Positions 16,463 to 25,496 of a stretch of 64,000 nucleotides of DNA are shown piece after piece. The translations under genes were made by a program, and so were the position numbers. Location: contig NZ_JBNAFU010000001.1 in assembly GCF_049800835.1 (NCBI RefSeq), positions 1,364,001 to 1,428,000 on the forward strand, in the 5' to 3' direction. The notes beneath the pieces are model-generated. The model saw nothing but the letters and a program-made list of their open reading frames with translations. It made no database searches and was not told the DNA's origin. Numbering within the stretch: the first letter of the stretch is position 1; each line of letters starts with the position of its first letter. Source of the DNA: Dinoroseobacter sp049800835 (lineage in GTDB: Bacteria; Pseudomonadota; Alphaproteobacteria; Rhodobacterales; Rhodobacteraceae).

Positions 16463-16935
16463 GGAGCGACCTTCTCCCACGTGACATCAAGTGCGACATC
16501 TGCCGACCGGAACAGGTTCATGACCGGGCAGCGATACTCGACATTGCGCGCAAGACGGTCAAAGCGATCCTGCGTTTCCTCGGTATGGACCCGGATGCGC
16601 AGCCGGACCGAGTTGAAGTAGGGCCTGACCCCTTGCACACCGCGACTGCCGCGCTGGTCCACCTCGCCATCGGCATCGATATCGACCGCCGAATACTCGA
16701 ACTTCATCGCCTCCGCACAGCGGTTGATGATGACGCCCTCGCATCCCAGCAAGGATGACAGGCACATCTCAAGCGGGGTCGGCCCGGTGTTGGTGCCTTT
16801 CTCGTCGGTGACAAGAACATGGTCACGCACCATCATCACCGTGCGCGTCGAGGCTTCGTTCCGGGCGCTGACGCGCCGGATGCCGATTGCCGATTTGTTG
16901 GGGTCCACGCTGGGGGGAAGCAGGTCGTCTTTCAT
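16459..16935 (-). CDS. OsmC family protein
   Basis: A 158-aa OsmC/YhfA-type protein. The two redox cysteines of the family are visible in LGCEGVIINR and EYRCPVMNLFRSADV. Family members reduce organic hydroperoxides, but many in catabolic clusters have other, unknown roles. It overlaps genes on both sides by 3-4 bp (ATGA with the LVIVD gene, GTGA with the iron-sulfur subunit), so it belongs firmly to this operon. Confidence 0.85.
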   Translation of the reverse strand: MKDDLLPPSVDPNKSAIGIRRVSARNEASTRTVMMVRDHVLVTDEKGTNTGPTPLEMCLSSLLGCEGVIINRCAEAMKFEYSAVDIDADGEVDQRGSRGVQGVRPYFNSVRLRIRVHTEETQDRFDRLARNVEYRCPVMNLFRSADVALDVTWEKVAP

Positions 16936-18191
16936 GAGGACATCTCCAGAATGTCAAAACCGCGCACGCGGTCGAGTAAGTAGATCAAGCCGTTTTCGTC
17001 CACGTCCACATCGTTTGATTGCGGCGCGCGGCCTTCGGGAAACTCCGGCATGTAGTGGGCCACTTCGACCGGCAATAGCGGGTCTGTCAGGTCCAGAACG
17101 CGCAGTCCGCCTGCGAACCAGGTGGCATAAACCAGTGTCCCATCGAGTTTCTCGCGATACTGATGTGCGCCGAACCGCACCCCGGGCTCACCCACCCAGG
17201 GGCACGCGCGCTCAGACAGATCCCATGCGGCAACAGGCTCCATGGCCTTCAGGTCGGTAACGTCCATGACCCAGAGAAAGCCATGCAAGCGTCCCGGCTG
17301 GTGCGCGTGTTCTTCGTCAATGGCGAGCGCGTAGCGCCGCCCATCCACCCGCCTTTCCATGGGCATAATGGTGTGCGTCGGTTCCGGGATCGCCTTGGGG
17401 AAAACGTAGCTGCCAACAGTCTTGAGTTTCGTGATGTCACTTGCGTCCAGCACACGGATCCCGGCATGCCAGACAGCGGCCCAGAACTCATCGCCCACCC
17501 GCATCGCGTGGTGGAGCCGGTTGCCATAGCCTGTCCAGGTCGGTGTCTCGCCCCCCGCCAGATGCTGGCCCGGCATGTGCCACCTTGAGACCTCGACCGG
17601 GTTGGTGGGGTCCGCGAGATCATAGACCACAAGGATATTGCCCACGTAGCCGTCCATCTCGGTGGAGATGTACGCGTAGTTCTCGTCCATATCGAACCGG
17701 TGGACCCCGAACCCGTGCGTTCTGACATAGGACAGAAGCTTCGGCGCGCTCTTGTCGGAAATATCCCAAACCCGGAAGCCGCCGGAATGATACCCGCGCT
17801 CCAGAGCGTCTTCGAGAACCGCGATGTCAGACAGCTCTACGCCAAGGGCCTCGGCAATCGCCGCGTCGTCATGGCCTTCGTTGCGAAGACCGGCGATGCG
17901 CTGGCCCTTCCTGAGGAAGTGGCGGCGGTCCTGCTCGACATTGGTGATCATGAGATTGCCGGCCACGCGAACCTTGTGGGTGTGCGACCACTCGTCCGGT
18001 GGCGCCACATGCGCGACGACTGTGGGGTTGGACGGGTCGCGCACATCGATGATTGATGTGCCCATCGGTGGTTTCATGTGGCCAACAAACGCGTATCCGT
18101 CCTGCACGACGACCTGGCCGCCCCCTTCTATTTCGAGCCCCCCGAGGCGCCGCACGTTCCGTGCCAACTGATATTCGATTTCACGCTTCAT
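16932..18191 (-). CDS. LVIVD-repeat beta-propeller protein
   Basis: A 419-aa protein starting at MKREIEYQLARN (18191), overlapping tctA by 4 bp. It is built of repeated LVIVD-type blades such as TSIIDVRDPSNPTVVAHV, FRVWDISDKSAPKLLSYV, LVVYDLADPTNPVEVSRW and LRVLDLTDPLLPVEVAHY. No signal peptide is present, so it is probably cytoplasmic. A helical insert (HFLRKGQRIAGLRNEGHDD) interrupts the second blade region. Such proteins are found in catabolic operons; no reaction is proven for this group. It could be an enzyme such as a lactonase or isomerase, or a scaffold. Confidence 0.75.
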   Translation of the reverse strand: MKREIEYQLARNVRRLGGLEIEGGGQVVVQDGYAFVGHMKPPMGTSIIDVRDPSNPTVVAHVAPPDEWSHTHKVRVAGNLMITNVEQDRRHFLRKGQRIAGLRNEGHDDAAIAEALGVELSDIAVLEDALERGYHSGGFRVWDISDKSAPKLLSYVRTHGFGVHRFDMDENYAYISTEMDGYVGNILVVYDLADPTNPVEVSRWHMPGQHLAGGETPTWTGYGNRLHHAMRVGDEFWAAVWHAGIRVLDASDITKLKTVGSYVFPKAIPEPTHTIMPMERRVDGRRYALAIDEEHAHQPGRLHGFLWVMDVTDLKAMEPVAAWDLSERACPWVGEPGVRFGAHQYREKLDGTLVYATWFAGGLRVLDLTDPLLPVEVAHYMPEFPEGRAPQSNDVDVDENGLIYLLDRVRGFDILEMSS

Positions 18192-19702
18192 TCTGTTGCG
18201 ACCTCCCGGTTCTGACGGTTTCTGCGCCATTGCATTAGGACCGGGAGTGCAAGCGAGGCGACGAGTCCGACCCAGAGGATGTTTCCGATCGTTGACGAAA
18301 AGAGCACGGTGACATCCCCGCCCGACTTTCTGAGCGCCAGCAGGAAGTAGCGTTCCAGTAGCGGGCCGAGGATAACCCCGATCAGGATTGCGGCCACGTG
18401 GTACCCGGTTCGCCGCGCGATGTAACCGATCACGCCGAAGGCCAGTGCAAGGTAGAGATCGAACATGTATTCGCGCGGCACGAATGCACCCACCAGCGTG
18501 AACGAGATGATCAGCGGCGCGAGGTAGATCGTGGGCACGGTCGTCACGTGGCTCATGTAGCGCGACAGCGGCAGGATCGTCAGGAACATGATCAGGTAGC
18601 TGATCGCCATGGCCATGAACATGCCGTAGCCGACCTCGGGGTTCCGCTCGAACAGGGTCGGGCCGAAGCTGACGCCGTGGAACTGCATCACCACAAGCAT
18701 GATCGCCGCCGTGGCACCGCCGGGGATGCCCAGCACGAGCAGCGGCACAAGCGTGCCCGAGGTGACGCCATTGTTGGCGCTTTCGGGCGCGATGAGTCCC
18801 TCGGGATGGCCGGTGCCGTAGCGCTCGGGCGTCTTGGAGAATGTGCGCGACTGCTGATAGGCGACGAAACTTGCGATGGACGCCCCCGCCCCCGGCACAA
18901 CGCCAATGACCAGACCGATGAGCGACGTCCAGATGATGTGCCACCAGCGTTTCAATGCCGTCAGCGCGCCTTCGACGGTATCGTGCCAGTTGGGATGTTT
19001 TGGTTCGGCATCCTCGCTGATGATCATCCGCTTTTCGATGATGATGAACGCCTCGCTCACCGCGAAAAGCCCGACCAGCGCGGGGATCAGCGGCACGCCA
19101 TCATACAATTCCAGAAAGCCCATCGTGCCGCGGGGTGTGGCGTAGACCACATCCGTGCCGATTGACCCGATCATCAATCCGAAGAACCCGGCAATCAGGC
19201 CCTTCAGCATGTCGCGCGCTGCGATCGCCGCGATGAGCGAGATGCCAAACAGCATGACCACGATCATCTCGACCGAATGCATGTAGAACCCGACCCGCGC
19301 CAGAAGCGGCATGGTTGCAAGGGCGATCAGCGTTGTCAGAAGCCCGCCGATGCAGGAAGCCACGAACGAGATCGACAGTGCCTGCTGGCCTTTGCCCGCC
19401 TTGGCCATCGGGTAGCCATCAAGCGGGGTTGCCGCGGCCCCGGCCGTGCCCGGGATATTGACCAGGATCGCGGGGATCCCGGCACCCATGCGCGCCGCAC
19501 AATAGAGCGAGACCATGAATACGATGCCGGTTTGCAGGTCCATCGCGAGCGTCAGGGGCATGAGGATGATGATCGTGTTGGCGGCCGAGAACCCCGGGAT
19601 GCCGCCCACGATAAGACCGAGGAAGATGGTGGGTACGATCACCCACCAGTAACCGATGGTCTGAAAGAAGACCTCTGTCAGAAGTGTCGCCGTTTCACCC
19701 AT
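18188..19702 (-). CDS. tctA: Tripartite tricarboxylate transporter large membrane subunit TctA
   Basis: A 504-aa inner-membrane carrier with about twelve membrane segments, start MGETATLL at 19702. The family signature is visible: GGIPGFSAANTIIILMPL, then ILVNIPGTAGAAATPLDGYP, and in the second half GVVPGAGASIASFVAYQQ. It overlaps tctB by 8 bp. With TctB and the binding protein it imports a carboxylate. The second conserved segment (LGIPGGATAAIML) is intact. Confidence 0.92.
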   Translation of the reverse strand: MGETATLLTEVFFQTIGYWWVIVPTIFLGLIVGGIPGFSAANTIIILMPLTLAMDLQTGIVFMVSLYCAARMGAGIPAILVNIPGTAGAAATPLDGYPMAKAGKGQQALSISFVASCIGGLLTTLIALATMPLLARVGFYMHSVEMIVVMLFGISLIAAIAARDMLKGLIAGFFGLMIGSIGTDVVYATPRGTMGFLELYDGVPLIPALVGLFAVSEAFIIIEKRMIISEDAEPKHPNWHDTVEGALTALKRWWHIIWTSLIGLVIGVVPGAGASIASFVAYQQSRTFSKTPERYGTGHPEGLIAPESANNGVTSGTLVPLLVLGIPGGATAAIMLVVMQFHGVSFGPTLFERNPEVGYGMFMAMAISYLIMFLTILPLSRYMSHVTTVPTIYLAPLIISFTLVGAFVPREYMFDLYLALAFGVIGYIARRTGYHVAAILIGVILGPLLERYFLLALRKSGGDVTVLFSSTIGNILWVGLVASLALPVLMQWRRNRQNREVATE

Positions 19703-20222
19703 TGGACAGCATCGCCTGCATGAAGGTCTCAAAAACGCCACGGGGGAACCGCGTGTCGAAGGCAAGTATGAACACCGCCCACCCGATCAGCGAGATGACC
19801 GCGGACAGAAGCACGACAAGCCCCATGCGCCGCGCCTTGCCGAGTACAGTCATGCTGACCAGCAGAAAAAGGAATGTCGTCAGCGTGAACCCGAGCGGTT
19901 CAATCAGCAGGCAGAAGCCGATGGTGGTCGCAAAAAGCCCGAGCCTGCCGGTGCGGATATCTTCCTTGTTCACGAGGTTCGCAAACCCCAGCGTGCCTTC
20001 ACCGCGCGCGAGCCAGAGGACGCAGCGGATCACGAAGATGCCGCAGGTCAGCAACAGTACGCCTCCGACCAGAAACGCGCTGACCTGGGCAGTCCAGGGC
20101 GAATTCCAGATCGTCGTGAAGTAGTAGATCGTGAACACGACCGCCAGAACGGGGATCACGAGCTCACCACCGAGTTGCCGGGGGCTTGCGCTTTTTTCGG
20201 GTTTCATGGCCAGACCAGTCAT
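19695..20222 (-). CDS. tctB: Tripartite tricarboxylate transporter small membrane subunit TctB
   Basis: A 175-aa protein with four hydrophobic segments, beginning after a basic N-terminus (MKPEKSASPRQLGG). Length and topology match TctB, as does its place between the binding protein and TctA. The upstream ATG at 20222 has no clear ribosome site, and the ATG six codons in is a possible alternative. Confidence 0.85.
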   Translation of the reverse strand: MTGLAMKPEKSASPRQLGGELVIPVLAVVFTIYYFTTIWNSPWTAQVSAFLVGGVLLLTCGIFVIRCVLWLARGEGTLGFANLVNKEDIRTGRLGLFATTIGFCLLIEPLGFTLTTFLFLLVSMTVLGKARRMGLVVLLSAVISLIGWAVFILAFDTRFPRGVFETFMQAMLSNG

Positions 20223-20274
20223 TGAAAGGGAACGGACGGCGGCACGATTTGGCCGCCGCCCCGTGTCGGCAGGT

Positions 20275-21267
20275 TTATGCGCCGGTCAGCAGCGGCCGAT
20301 AACGCGCACCGAGCTCGAGCATGGCCTGCTTGAACGCTGCACATTCCTCGACACCGCCGAAGTTCAGGTATTCGGGCGTGCCGCGGGCTTCGACATAGGC
20401 ATCCAGCAACGCCGGATCGTCGAAGGTTTCACGGAATGTCCGCTGCAGGATCTCAAGACGATCTGGATGATCGTCGGCAGCTTTCCTGTGGATGCCGAAG
20501 GCACGGGCCGACAGCATCTCAGGCAGGTCCATGCCATAGGCGTCGTTGATGTTGGGCGCGTTGTTGAGCCGCTCGCCCACGCGGTTTTCTCCGAAGATCA
20601 GGAGCGTCTTGACCGCGTCGCCAGCCGCGATGACCGATCCGGACGTCAGGACCGAGAAGTCCACCTCGCCGGTGACGGCACCGGCCACGGTGTTTCGGCC
20701 ACCCGAGAGCGGGATCAGGTTGAACTGTGCGCCGGTCTCGTCACCAAGAGCCAGCAGACCGATAGATGCGGGATGCGCCATCCGGCTCGTCCCGACGTTG
20801 AGCACGCGTTTCTTTCCCTCGGCGATGATGTCATCCATCGTCTGGAGCGGGCTTTCGGCACCGACAAACAGACAGCACGGGTCTGTGTCGACGCGACCGA
20901 AATAGAAGTAATCATCTATGTCGAAGGTCGGTGGCTGCATTGCCCAGTTCAGAACTTCGGGTCCCATGTTGCCGAAGATCAGGCTGTAGGCATCGGGCTC
21001 GTTCTTGCCCATGTAAACCTCGTAGCCCACGCGCCCGGACGCTCCGGGAAAAAAGCCCGGTTCGAAATCGGTGCCCAGCTTTTGCTTCCAGATGCTGGTA
21101 AAGGCGCGGTAGTTACGATCCGCCCCGCCGCCTTCGCGCGTCGGAATGATCACGTTGATGTTGCGGTCCGGATAGGCCGACGCCCGGGCAATACCCGGCG
21201 CTGCGAGTGCCAACGTGCCGGCAGCGGCGCTGGTTCTCAGGAACCCCCTGCGGTCAAGTCTTTTCAT
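20275..21267 (-). CDS. tctC: Tripartite tricarboxylate transporter substrate-binding protein TctC
   Basis: A 330-aa periplasmic binding protein of the Bug/TctC family. It has a twin-arginine signal (DRRGFLRTSAAAGTLALAAP) rather than the usual Sec leader, with cleavage probably after ARA. The N-terminal YPDRNINVIIPTREGGGADR is the Bug ligand-binding loop. The strong AGGAGGAGG ribosome site suggests it is made in excess over the membrane subunits. The ligand is probably an aromatic or aliphatic carboxylate fed to the downstream hydroxylase; that is inference. Confidence 0.9.
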   Translation of the reverse strand: MKRLDRRGFLRTSAAAGTLALAAPGIARASAYPDRNINVIIPTREGGGADRNYRAFTSIWKQKLGTDFEPGFFPGASGRVGYEVYMGKNEPDAYSLIFGNMGPEVLNWAMQPPTFDIDDYFYFGRVDTDPCCLFVGAESPLQTMDDIIAEGKKRVLNVGTSRMAHPASIGLLALGDETGAQFNLIPLSGGRNTVAGAVTGEVDFSVLTSGSVIAAGDAVKTLLIFGENRVGERLNNAPNINDAYGMDLPEMLSARAFGIHRKAADDHPDRLEILQRTFRETFDDPALLDAYVEARGTPEYLNFGGVEECAAFKQAMLELGARYRPLLTGA

Positions 21268-21346
21268 GTTGTCTTCCTCCTCCTAGAGACAAAACTGGTG
21301 TCTTTTCCACCCTTTATTTCAATGCGTTGCTCGACTTCCTCTCAGT

Positions 21347-22102
21347 TCAGGTGATTAAGAAATCCGCTGTTCCCGCGTAAATCAGGCGCGCGGCGAGCAG
21401 CGTAAGAATGACGTTCAGGATGAGCCGGAAGCGATGCTCGTCGACCCTGACGAGGACACGCCGACCGACAATGGTGCCGAGAAACCCCGATGCGATCAGC
21501 AGACCGATCAGTCCGGCCCAAAGCGAGAACGCAAACCCCAGAAAGCCGAATGCCACGGTCTTCAACGTATGCTGGATGGTCATCAGCGTTGCATGGGTTG
21601 CGGTATGGCTCATCTTGCCAAGTCGCAAGGACGTGACGAATGCGGCCACGAACGGGCCGGTGGCTCCGAAAAACATCGTCAGAAAACTGGAGATCGCCCC
21701 GGCAATTCCCGCGGATCGGCGCATGAAGGCTGGCGGCTTGAAGAGGATCGACCACAGGATGAAGAGGCCGACGCCGATCTGTATGGCCGCCGGGTTCAAC
21801 TGCACGAAGAACAGCGTCCCGAGGCCCACGCCAATCAGCGCGCCCACGGCGAAGAGCGATGCGACACCGGTTTTCAGGTGACGATATGTCAGTGCGGTGC
21901 GCCCCGCGTTTGACCCGAGTTGGACGAGACCATGGACGGGAATGATGGCGGCTGCCGGAAGAAGCGTCGCGAAGACCGCGAGCATGACCTGGCCGCCACC
22001 GATGCCGAAGGCGACGGTGATGAACGAGCCGAGAAAGCTGGCCGCGATCAGGGTCAGTGCGATCGGCCAGCCGAGCCCTGCATGAAACAACTCCGCGGTC
22101 AT
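21347..22102 (-). CDS. TSUP family transporter (TauE/SafE-like)
   Basis: A 251-aa membrane protein with about eight hydrophobic helices and the duplicated TSUP motif: FGIGGGQVMLAVFATLLPA early and FFGATGPFVAAFV in the second half. Members export sulfite, sulfolactate or other small organic anions. It begins 1 bp after the decarboxylase-like gene ends, so it belongs to the operon. Here it may export a product of the pathway. Confidence 0.85.
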   Translation of the reverse strand: MTAELFHAGLGWPIALTLIAASFLGSFITVAFGIGGGQVMLAVFATLLPAAAIIPVHGLVQLGSNAGRTALTYRHLKTGVASLFAVGALIGVGLGTLFFVQLNPAAIQIGVGLFILWSILFKPPAFMRRSAGIAGAISSFLTMFFGATGPFVAAFVTSLRLGKMSHTATHATLMTIQHTLKTVAFGFLGFAFSLWAGLIGLLIASGFLGTIVGRRVLVRVDEHRFRLILNVILTLLAARLIYAGTADFLIT

Positions 22103-22103
22103 C

Positions 22104-23138
22104 TCAGGTCTCCAGCACGGATGGGTGGAACAGATCCTCGGGTGTCACCCGTCTCGCCGCCAGATGTTGCTCCACCGAGTAGCGGCAGATCGCGTCGAGT
22201 TCGACACGGTTTGCCGAGAATCCGTAGCTCCAGTAGTCGTGGCCAAGTGTTGCAAGGGTGCGTTCCATGCTCGCATTCAGCCACGGCAGCGTCAGGCGGT
22301 TCGCGTTGCCCAGCCAGACCTGTCGCAACCTTTCGATGGCGAGGGTCTTTGCATCGACGAACGCATCGTAAAGCTTGCGCGGCAGATCGGGATACTGATC
22401 GGCAAGGGTCTTGCGCAGGCCGATCACGTGCATGATCGGAAAGAACCCGGTCCGTGCATGGTAGTCGCGTTCCGCGGCCTCGAAATCAGGGAAGAGCCGG
22501 ACGAAACGGTCGTCACCCTCAAGGAATGCCCTGGGCGGCTTCGGTGCCAGAAGCCCGTCAATCTTGCCCGCCTGCAGGAGGTCTTGCAGTGTTTCGCCCC
22601 CGGCGATCGGCTCGACGATCATGCCATCCGGCAAGGCCAGGTCCAGCCGCTCCCGGCGCACGCCGTGATCGAGCGCGCCCGTGCGCCAATGCACCTTCGC
22701 AGGATCGACCCCGTAGTCGTCAGACAGCAACCCGCGCATCCACAGCGCGGCGGTCATCTGGTATTCGGGGACGCCGATGCGCCTGCCGGCGAAATCCGCC
22801 GGGCTCCGTATCCCAGCCCCCTTGCGCGCGAAGAACCCGGAATGCCGGAAGGCCCGGCTGACGAAGGCGGGGATGGCAATATACTCCCCAACCCCGCGGG
22901 ACACCTGCATCACAAAGCTGGAAATCGACATTTCGGTTATGTCGTGCGGGGCCGGGCCAACGGCGGCGGGGAAAAGCCTCGACGTGGGCTCAACAACACT
23001 TCGGAACGTCACCTCCGGGAGGGTCACGCGTCCGTCATGAAGCGCCATCACACGGTCATGGTCCCACGTGGCCAGCGTCAGTTCGAGCGCCCCTGCCGCC
23101 TGCGACGTTGCCTTTTCTGAGATAACCGCGCCCGGCAT
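22104..23138 (-). CDS. 4,5-dihydroxyphthalate decarboxylase-like protein
   Basis: A 344-aa protein of the Pht5-like family, which has a periplasmic-binding-protein fold but no signal peptide. Characteristic stretches are LTLATWDHDRVMALHDGRV at the N-terminus, MSISSFVMQVSRG, FVSRAFRHSGFFARKGAGIR and RRIGVPEYQMTAALWMRG. Known members decarboxylate 4,5-dihydroxyphthalate, but the family also holds uncharacterised enzymes, so an aromatic-acid decarboxylase is a reasonable but unproven call. It lies 6 bp after the hydrolase gene. Confidence 0.75.
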   Translation of the reverse strand: MPGAVISEKATSQAAGALELTLATWDHDRVMALHDGRVTLPEVTFRSVVEPTSRLFPAAVGPAPHDITEMSISSFVMQVSRGVGEYIAIPAFVSRAFRHSGFFARKGAGIRSPADFAGRRIGVPEYQMTAALWMRGLLSDDYGVDPAKVHWRTGALDHGVRRERLDLALPDGMIVEPIAGGETLQDLLQAGKIDGLLAPKPPRAFLEGDDRFVRLFPDFEAAERDYHARTGFFPIMHVIGLRKTLADQYPDLPRKLYDAFVDAKTLAIERLRQVWLGNANRLTLPWLNASMERTLATLGHDYWSYGFSANRVELDAICRYSVEQHLAARRVTPEDLFHPSVLET

Positions 23139-23144
23139 CGCGGT

Positions 23145-23843
23145 TCAGACAACTTTGACCGACATTGCGCCAAGGCCTTCGACGGCGATTTCCATCACGT
23201 CGCCCGGCACGACCGGCCCCACGCCCGACGGTGTGCCGGACAGGATAACATCCCCTGGTGCCAGTTCGTAATACTCCGACAGATAGGCGATCTGTTCCTG
23301 CACTTTCCAGATCATCTGGTTCAGGTCGCCATCCTGGCGCAATTCACCGTTCACCTTCAGCGTGATCCGCCCTTCGGACAGGTGCCCGACCTCGGCAACG
23401 CGGTGGATCGGACCGACCGGGGCCGATGCCTCAAACGCTTTGCCGATTTCCCATGGCCGCCCCATCTTTTTTTGCGCGCCTTGCAGATCACGGCGGGTCA
23501 TGTCGAGTGACAGCGCGTAACCGAAGACATGTTCAAGTGCATGCGCGACCGGAATATCGCGCCCACCCGATGCGAGCATGACAGCAACCTCGACCTCGTG
23601 GTGCACATCGTTGGTCTTGGGCGGGTACGGAAACTCCGCGCTGGGGCTGAGGTTGTCGGGATTCTTCTGAAAGAAGAACGGCGGCTCGCGGTCGGGGTCA
23701 TGCCCCATTTCGATCGCGTGCGCGGCATAGTTCCGGCCGATGCAGTAGACGCGGCGCACGGGAAAGAGTTGATCCGATCCTGCGATCGGCAACGCCACCA
23801 CGGGTGGACGCTCGATAGCGAATTGTCTGGCGGTCCCGTCCAT
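23145..23843 (-). CDS. Fumarylacetoacetate/fumarylpyruvate hydrolase family enzyme
   Basis: A 232-aa hydrolase starting at MDGTARQFAIERPP (23843), preceded by GGGGAGAG. It shows VRRVYCIGRNYAAHAIEMG, the metal-binding HHEVEVAVML acidic pair, the Asp of LSLDMTRRDLQ and the C-terminal GDVILSGTPSGVGPV. Length and N-terminus match fumarylpyruvate hydrolases of the gentisate route, which cut the C-C bond after ring opening. It is the first gene of the ten-gene minus-strand operon and is divergent from the GntR regulator. Confidence 0.88.
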   Translation of the reverse strand: MDGTARQFAIERPPVVALPIAGSDQLFPVRRVYCIGRNYAAHAIEMGHDPDREPPFFFQKNPDNLSPSAEFPYPPKTNDVHHEVEVAVMLASGGRDIPVAHALEHVFGYALSLDMTRRDLQGAQKKMGRPWEIGKAFEASAPVGPIHRVAEVGHLSEGRITLKVNGELRQDGDLNQMIWKVQEQIAYLSEYYELAPGDVILSGTPSGVGPVVPGDVMEIAVEGLGAMSVKVV

Positions 23844-23883
23844 AAGTCTCTCCCCTGACTGCGCAACCGACGATTGGGTTCGA

Positions 23884-23981
23884 ACCAATCTGACCAATTT
23901 GGCTTATTGTCGCAATTTATGTTGCATTTTGTCGCAGCTTACCGTTATTTTTGACCAATTCAACCAAAATGATCGACCAAT
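23884..23981. promoter_or_regulatory. Divergent control region with repeated ACCAAT and TTGTCGCA motifs
   Basis: Four ACCAAT motifs, three of them GACCAAT, occur at 23884, 23892, 23953 and 23975, one within TTGACCAATTCAA (arms TTGA/TCAA). Two copies of TTGTCGCA lie at 23907 and 23929. The region sits exactly between the operon start (23843) and the GntR start (23980). It probably holds the operator of this regulator; which repeat is bound cannot be told. Confidence 0.5.
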
Positions 23982-24681
23982 GCAAAACATAGCCCTGTCG
24001 AAACACGAAACGGCTGACCGCGTCGAGGCGCGGAGTATCCTTGTAGATTTCATTGAAACGCAGGGGTTCAATCCCGGCGACCGCCTGCCCCCGGAACGCG
24101 AGTTGATGGTCAGGCTGGGCATGTCGCGGTCCATGCTGCGCAAGGCACTGGATGCCCTGGAACATGACGGACGCATCTGGCGCCATGTCGGCAAGGGGAC
24201 CTTCATCGCCGCACCGTCCGGCGTTGCGCGCCCCGGTCGGCTGGCGGACCTGGCGTCCAAAGTCACGCCCCATCAGGTGATGCGGGCCCGCCTGTCGCTG
24301 GAGCCGGCCATCGCACGGGAGGCCGCGATCAATGCCTCGGAAGCGGATGTTAGAAGGCTCTTCGACGCGCGCGATGGTGCGCGAGAGGCCGTGGATTGGG
24401 ACGCCTACGAAGCCGCGGACGATCTTCTGCACCGCGCCGTTGCGGAGGCCACGGGCAACGTCCTGCTGCTGGAGCTGTTCGAACAACTCAATCAGGTCCG
24501 CCGGGCCGTGGCCTGGAGCGCCGTTGTGCGCACCACCGCAAGACCGCCCCGCGATCATTCCAGTTTTGCCGAGCATGATCGCCTTGCTGCCGCAATCTCC
24601 GCGCGCAATCCGGTGGACGCGCACAGCGCGATGAAAGAGCATCTTGGATCGGTCGCCGCGCGGCTCTTCGGCGAGGTGTAG
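23980..24681 (+). CDS. GntR family (FadR subfamily) transcriptional regulator
   Basis: A 233-aa regulator from the ATG at 23980. The N-terminal winged helix is ILVDFIETQGFNPGDRLPPERELMVRL split across helices, followed by GMSRSMLRKALDALEHDG. The C-terminal FCD domain is all-helical, with metal or ligand residues in DLLHRAVAEATGN and EHLGSVAARLF. FadR-type regulators sense acids made in catabolism. Its position back-to-back with the ten-gene operon makes it the likely controller. There is no good ribosome site; an in-frame upstream start is possible but reads through the operator repeats. Confidence 0.88.
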   Translation: MQNIALSKHETADRVEARSILVDFIETQGFNPGDRLPPERELMVRLGMSRSMLRKALDALEHDGRIWRHVGKGTFIAAPSGVARPGRLADLASKVTPHQVMRARLSLEPAIAREAAINASEADVRRLFDARDGAREAVDWDAYEAADDLLHRAVAEATGNVLLLELFEQLNQVRRAVAWSAVVRTTARPPRDHSSFAEHDRLAAAISARNPVDAHSAMKEHLGSVAARLFGEV

Positions 24682-24736
24682 GGATGCGCGCCTTGAGCGC
24701 AACCCTTCGCGTGCATGCCGCCACTGACCGCTTCGC

Positions 24737-25444
24737 ATGACACCATGCCCCGGCGACATTCATGTCCTGAGCGCAGGAGCCCTCAGAACCGGTCTTCGCC
24801 TTTGTGTCGCGGCATATGCGCAAAGCACCGGTGATGCGTGTCATATTGAGTTCGCCACGGCCCCCGGGATTGAAAAGTGCCTCGGGGACGGCGGGTCTGC
24901 CTACGACATTGTGGTCGCGCCCCAGTGCGCATTTGCAAAAGGCCCTGTGGCAGCGGCTTGCATGCGGGAGACGTCGATCCCGCTCGGCTCTATCGCGGTG
25001 GGTGTGGCGGTCAGGCACGGATCGGACGCGCCAAACCTGTGTTCGCCGGATACTGTGCGCGCGGCGCTGCGAAGGGCTGACCCGGTCATCTACAATCGCG
25101 CGTCCAGCGGAACCTACATCGAGACAATGATCGAGACCCTTGGCCTGAGCAACGAACTCGCGGAGCGTACGGTCAGGCCGGAGACCGGTCGGGCCGTTAT
25201 GGAAGAGCTCGTCTCCGCCGTTTCAAGTCGCGCGCTCGCCTTCGGACAGGTTACAGAGATAAAGCGTCTTGAGCATCTTGGCCTGCGCCTTGTCGGCCCG
25301 CTGCCCGATGGGCTGGCGAACAAGACCGCGTATGGCGCAGCGCGCACGCGCACATCCAGACCGCCTGCCGGAGCGAAACGCCTTATGCAGTTTCTTCAAT
25401 CAGCTGAGGCGCGGAGCCTCCTGAAGCAAAGCGGCCTGGAGTAA
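24737..25444 (+). CDS. ModA-like substrate-binding protein lacking a signal peptide
   Basis: A 235-aa protein of the bacterial extracellular solute-binding type 11 (ModA) fold. It begins directly with the first strand (IHVLSAGALRTGLRL), has YDIVVAPQCAFAKG and NRASSGTYIETMIETLGL, and ends SAEARSLLKQSGLE. No leader is present, so it should stay in the cytoplasm. Such leaderless ModA-like proteins occur beside aromatic catabolism genes; they may be sensors or enzymes. It follows the GntR gene by 55 bp on the same strand. Confidence 0.65.
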   Translation: MTPCPGDIHVLSAGALRTGLRLCVAAYAQSTGDACHIEFATAPGIEKCLGDGGSAYDIVVAPQCAFAKGPVAAACMRETSIPLGSIAVGVAVRHGSDAPNLCSPDTVRAALRRADPVIYNRASSGTYIETMIETLGLSNELAERTVRPETGRAVMEELVSAVSSRALAFGQVTEIKRLEHLGLRLVGPLPDGLANKTAYGAARTRTSRPPAGAKRLMQFLQSAEARSLLKQSGLE

Positions 25445-25496
25445 GGGGGCATGCGCGCGAGAGTGGTGGCGCAGAGGCCCCTTGGGTCGGCAGCCG

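Noticed and set aside
25445..25496. Terminator between convergent genes (AGGGGGC / GCCCCTT)
   Set aside because: Arms are short with a bulge and a long loop, and there is no T-run; too weak to list.
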